A stretch of 9,380 nucleotides of DNA from Alphaproteobacteria bacterium. Its GTDB lineage: Bacteria; Pseudomonadota; Alphaproteobacteria; UBA9219. The position numbers and the translations under genes were made by a program. Below are positions 7,320-9,380 of the stretch, one piece after another. The DNA is taken from assembly GCA_028865155.1 (NCBI GenBank), contig JAGWKW010000046.1, forward strand, positions 1-9,380. Direction: 5' to 3'. Under the pieces are notes generated by a model. That model did no database searches, was not told where the DNA came from, and saw only the letters and a list, made by a program, of their open reading frames with translations. Each line of letters opens with the position of its first letter. Position 1 is the first letter of the stretch.

Positions 7320-8904
7320 TCTCCCACCGCGCCGTCGTATTTTATACATCCGGCACAGGCGCACGCGCGATATTGCCGACGGTTTTCGTTCCAATCAGGA
7401 CGAATGGGTCGAAACGCTGGTGGCGCTTGCCGACGTCACGGTCATGTCCGACGATTTCGACATGGGCGAGGCTTGCGACCGCGTCCAGCCCGATTTTATT
7501 GTTTACGAGTCGCCGTTTTTTTATCCCGCGCCGCTGAAGATCGACAATATACGCGCGTATCCGGAAATTCCGCGCATCGGGCTTTTGACCCAAGACCCCT
7601 ATTGCGCCGTGCGCGTCAATTTTCTGCGCACGCTCGATGCCATGGGCGCGCGCTGGATTTTCACGCATATGGCTGAGACGGCGCTGCGCCAGTCGCCGGA
7701 ACTGAAAGACCGGATATTTTCCGTCGCGCATCTGTTCGACGAGCGCGTGTTCCGCGATTACGAGCTTCCGAAAGATATTCCCGTCAGCGTGTTCGGCGGC
7801 TTCCTGATCCCGGAAATGTACGATTGGCGCGCCGCGACCGCACGCACCATCATCGAACGTTTTCCAACCTTGATTTATACCCATCCGGGGTATGAAAAAC
7901 CCATTCCGCGCCATAAGTTTCAGGTCACGGGCGAAGCTTATGCGCGGCTTTTGAACCGGTCGCATTTCTCGCTCGCCGACACAACGATTTTCGATTGCCT
8001 TGTACGTAAGCATCTTGAAATTCCCGCTTGCGGTGCCGTTCTGGTCGCGCCCGACGCGCCTGTTTTGCGCCCTTACGGTTTCCGCGATATGGAGAATTGC
8101 ATCCTCGGCGAAGGGGATGCGCTGTTCGACAAGATTGCCGCCGTCGCCGACGATCCGGCTTTATACGAACGGATACGCAGAAACGGCCACGATCTCGTTC
8201 ATGCCCGGTACAGTCGTAAGCAGTGGCGCGGCATTCTGGATTTTTACGAATGCCTGCGGATGCTGAACCCCGGCGAGACAGTGCGGCAGCGCGGTTTCCT
8301 CGGCCCGTTCGAATCCGTGCCGGAAGCGACGGCGGGCGCGGATGCGATCATCGCCGGCTGCCCCGATAGCGCGGTCTCGTCGTTCGTCGGGAAATGGCTT
8401 GCCTGCATTCTCGACGATGATCTGGATGGGATGCGCGATTTGATCGACCATCCTCCGGAATGGCTCGGCCATATTCTCGAACCTTTGGTGCCGTTCGGGA
8501 TCATGATGCTTCTTACGGGCGATGCGGCGCAGGCGAAGGTGCGTTTTTTCGAACCGCAAAGACTGCGCCTTGCCCAGTCCGGGTTTCCCGATTACGACCC
8601 GGAGGAAGTCGCGTGGCTGTCCCTGACCGCCGCGCTGACGGGCGACGGCGCGTTGCGCGATGCGGTGCGGCAGGCATCCGCGCCAATGCGGCATTTGAGC
8701 CTTAGGCGGATGCAATGGCTCGCGCGCGTTCTGGCCGCAGGCGGCGATACGGCGAACCCGCCGCCGGATGTCGTGCGGCGCGCGCCGGACGATCAGGTTT
8801 CGCTGCACTGGACGGGACAGCTGGAGATCGGGCAATGGCTGAAGCTGATGGCGCGCGTGCTGGATGCCAACGGGCAAGGCGGGATTTTGAAAATCGCCGC
8901 CTGA
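7312..8904 (+). CDS. CgeB-like GT-B glycosyltransferase with unknown C-terminal domain
   Basis: This 530-residue protein resembles the CgeB / Glyco_trans_1_2 glycosyltransferases. Residues 1 to about 190 form an N-terminal Rossmann-like half ([14 protein letters not shown] start; [33 protein letters not shown]). The C-terminal nucleotide-sugar half follows (about 205-305): [29 protein letters not shown], with [10 protein letters not shown] at 232-241 matching the conserved Glu-containing loop of GT-B enzymes, then a glycine-rich [10 protein letters not shown] segment and [13 protein letters not shown] (about 293-305). Donor and acceptor cannot be read from the sequence. Residues from about 316 to 530 are helical, match nothing I know, and include [20 protein letters not shown]. 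There is no signal peptide, so it acts in the cytoplasm. ATG 7312 overlaps the ftsK stop by 8 bp (ATGACTGA), which suggests translational coupling. An alternative is a non-catalytic surface-polysaccharide accessory protein. Confidence 0.75.
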   Translation: MTDLPPRRRILYIRHRRTRDIADGFRSNQDEWVETLVALADVTVMSDDFDMGEACDRVQPDFIVYESPFFYPAPLKIDNIRAYPEIPRIGLLTQDPYCAVRVNFLRTLDAMGARWIFTHMAETALRQSPELKDRIFSVAHLFDERVFRDYELPKDIPVSVFGGFLIPEMYDWRAATARTIIERFPTLIYTHPGYEKPIPRHKFQVTGEAYARLLNRSHFSLADTTIFDCLVRKHLEIPACGAVLVAPDAPVLRPYGFRDMENCILGEGDALFDKIAAVADDPALYERIRRNGHDLVHARYSRKQWRGILDFYECLRMLNPGETVRQRGFLGPFESVPEATAGADAIIAGCPDSAVSSFVGKWLACILDDDLDGMRDLIDHPPEWLGHILEPLVPFGIMMLLTGDAAQAKVRFFEPQRLRLAQSGFPDYDPEEVAWLSLTAALTGDGALRDAVRQASAPMRHLSLRRMQWLARVLAAGGDTANPPPDVVRRAPDDQVSLHWTGQLEIGQWLKLMARVLDANGQGGILKIAA

Positions 8905-8923
8905 AAATATCAGTTCAAAAACG

Positions 8924-9380
8924 TCAATGCGCGGCAAGCCATTGCGCCAATGGTTTCCACACCTGATGTGGCGCTTGGGGGCTGGCCATGATGCCGATAT
9001 GGCCCATCATCGGCTCGTGCCGCATCGCATGCGGCAGAGCGCGCGCTAAAGGCATGCCGGATTCCGGGGGCACAATGCGGTCGCGGCCTGGAACCACGAC
9101 ATAGGCGGGTTTGTCGATGCGCGACGGATCGACGATCTGCCCGCCAACGCGCCATTGCCCGTTGGCTGCAATATTGCGCGTCGAGAAATCGCCGAAACAT
9201 TCGCGCGCGGCGGGCGCAGGCAAAGCGACGCCATCATTGAGCCAATCTTCGGTCAGGACGAAACGTTCGGCCTCCGGGCTCGACTGATCCATGCCAGAGA
9301 AATTGGAAAATTTACGGAACGCCTGCATCGGCTGGAATGCTTCGAACATGCCTTGAATGACGTCGACCGGCATGCAGTCA
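8924..9380 (-). CDS. polyhydroxyalkanoate synthase-like alpha/beta hydrolase, C-terminal part (5' end outside window)
   Basis: The last ~152 codons of a minus-strand gene, still open at the window edge (D-C precede the Met at 9371-9373), so that Met is probably internal. The sequence matches the end of PhaC-type PHA synthases: RFVLTEDWLNDGVALPAPAA, then GQWRVGGQIVDPSRIDKPAY, VVVPGRDRIVPP and MMGHIGIM. The catalytic Asp of the triad is in GRDRIVPP (9080-9082) and the His in GHIG (8999-9001); the nucleophile Cys or Ser lies beyond the window. PhaC polymerises hydroxyacyl-CoA into storage granules; some relatives are PhaC-like hydrolases, so I give no symbol. It converges with the glycosyltransferase gene, with 19 bases between the two stops and no terminator beyond a 4-bp dyad (CTGA/TCAG at 8901-8913). 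Confidence 0.82.
   Translation of the reverse strand, partial: DCMPVDVIQGMFEAFQPMQAFRKFSNFSGMDQSSPEAERFVLTEDWLNDGVALPAPAARECFGDFSTRNIAANGQWRVGGQIVDPSRIDKPAYVVVPGRDRIVPPESGMPLARALPHAMRHEPMMGHIGIMASPQAPHQVWKPLAQWLAAH

Noticed and set aside
5583..7394. 603-codon minus-strand open frame opposite ftsK
   Set aside because: It mirrors the FtsK motor region and the acidic tract (which yields a run of Ile/Phe/Leu/Val); it is rich in His, Arg and Gln and shows no family motif.
8901..8913. CTGA/TCAG dyad between convergent genes as a terminator
   Set aside because: A 4-bp stem with an A/T loop and no U-run is too weak to call.
8161..8937. 258-codon minus-strand frame opposite the glycosyltransferase C-terminal half
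   Set aside because: Arg/His/Pro-rich shadow product. I considered it because the plus-strand domain is unassigned, but the plus frame continues unbroken from a clear glycosyltransferase domain.

Overview
This is a chromosomal, housekeeping-rich stretch from a moderately GC-rich bacterium, almost certainly an alphaproteobacterium. The evidence is the dnaG-rpoD gene order, an RpoD with the E. coli-like core (regions 2 to 4) and an alphaproteobacterial-style N-terminus, a four-helix FtsK, a polyhydroxyalkanoate synthase-like gene, and CtrA-like and CcrM-like (GANTC) sequences in the intergenic regions. I cannot name the order or genus; a Rhodospirillales-like or related uncultured lineage is a guess. 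I see no mobile element, tRNA, rRNA or CRISPR array.

Layout. 1-644 (+): C-terminal part of DNA primase DnaG. 645-797: intergenic region with a plausible sigma-70 promoter. 798-3161 (+): housekeeping sigma factor RpoD, with a histone-like Lys/Ala/Pro N-terminal tail and charged inserts. 3295-3813 (+): small unrecognised protein. 3814-3895: regulatory gap with an exact TTAA-N7-TTAA CtrA-type box. 3896-4840 (+): PPP/metallophosphoesterase-like protein that has lost nearly all metal ligands, so a probable pseudophosphatase. 4841-4913: short gap with two GATTC sites inside an imperfect inverted repeat. 4914-7319 (+): complete FtsK/SpoIIIE DNA translocase. 7312-8904 (+): CgeB-like GT-B glycosyltransferase with an unknown C-terminal half, overlapping ftsK by 8 bp. 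8924-9380 (-): C-terminal part of a PHA synthase-like alpha/beta hydrolase, convergent with the glycosyltransferase gene.

How they may work together. dnaG and rpoD are the remains of the classical macromolecular-synthesis cluster: primer synthesis and the housekeeping sigma factor. The pseudophosphatase, FtsK and the glycosyltransferase lie in one direction with short gaps or overlap, preceded by a CtrA-like box and GANTC sites. That suggests a cell-cycle-timed division/envelope unit: FtsK pumps DNA at the septum, the glycosyltransferase may modify a surface glycan, and the pseudophosphatase may act as a binding or regulatory protein. The protein families and the sites are read from the sequence; the shared regulation and joint function are inference. 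The most interesting item is the degenerate phosphatase next to ftsK.
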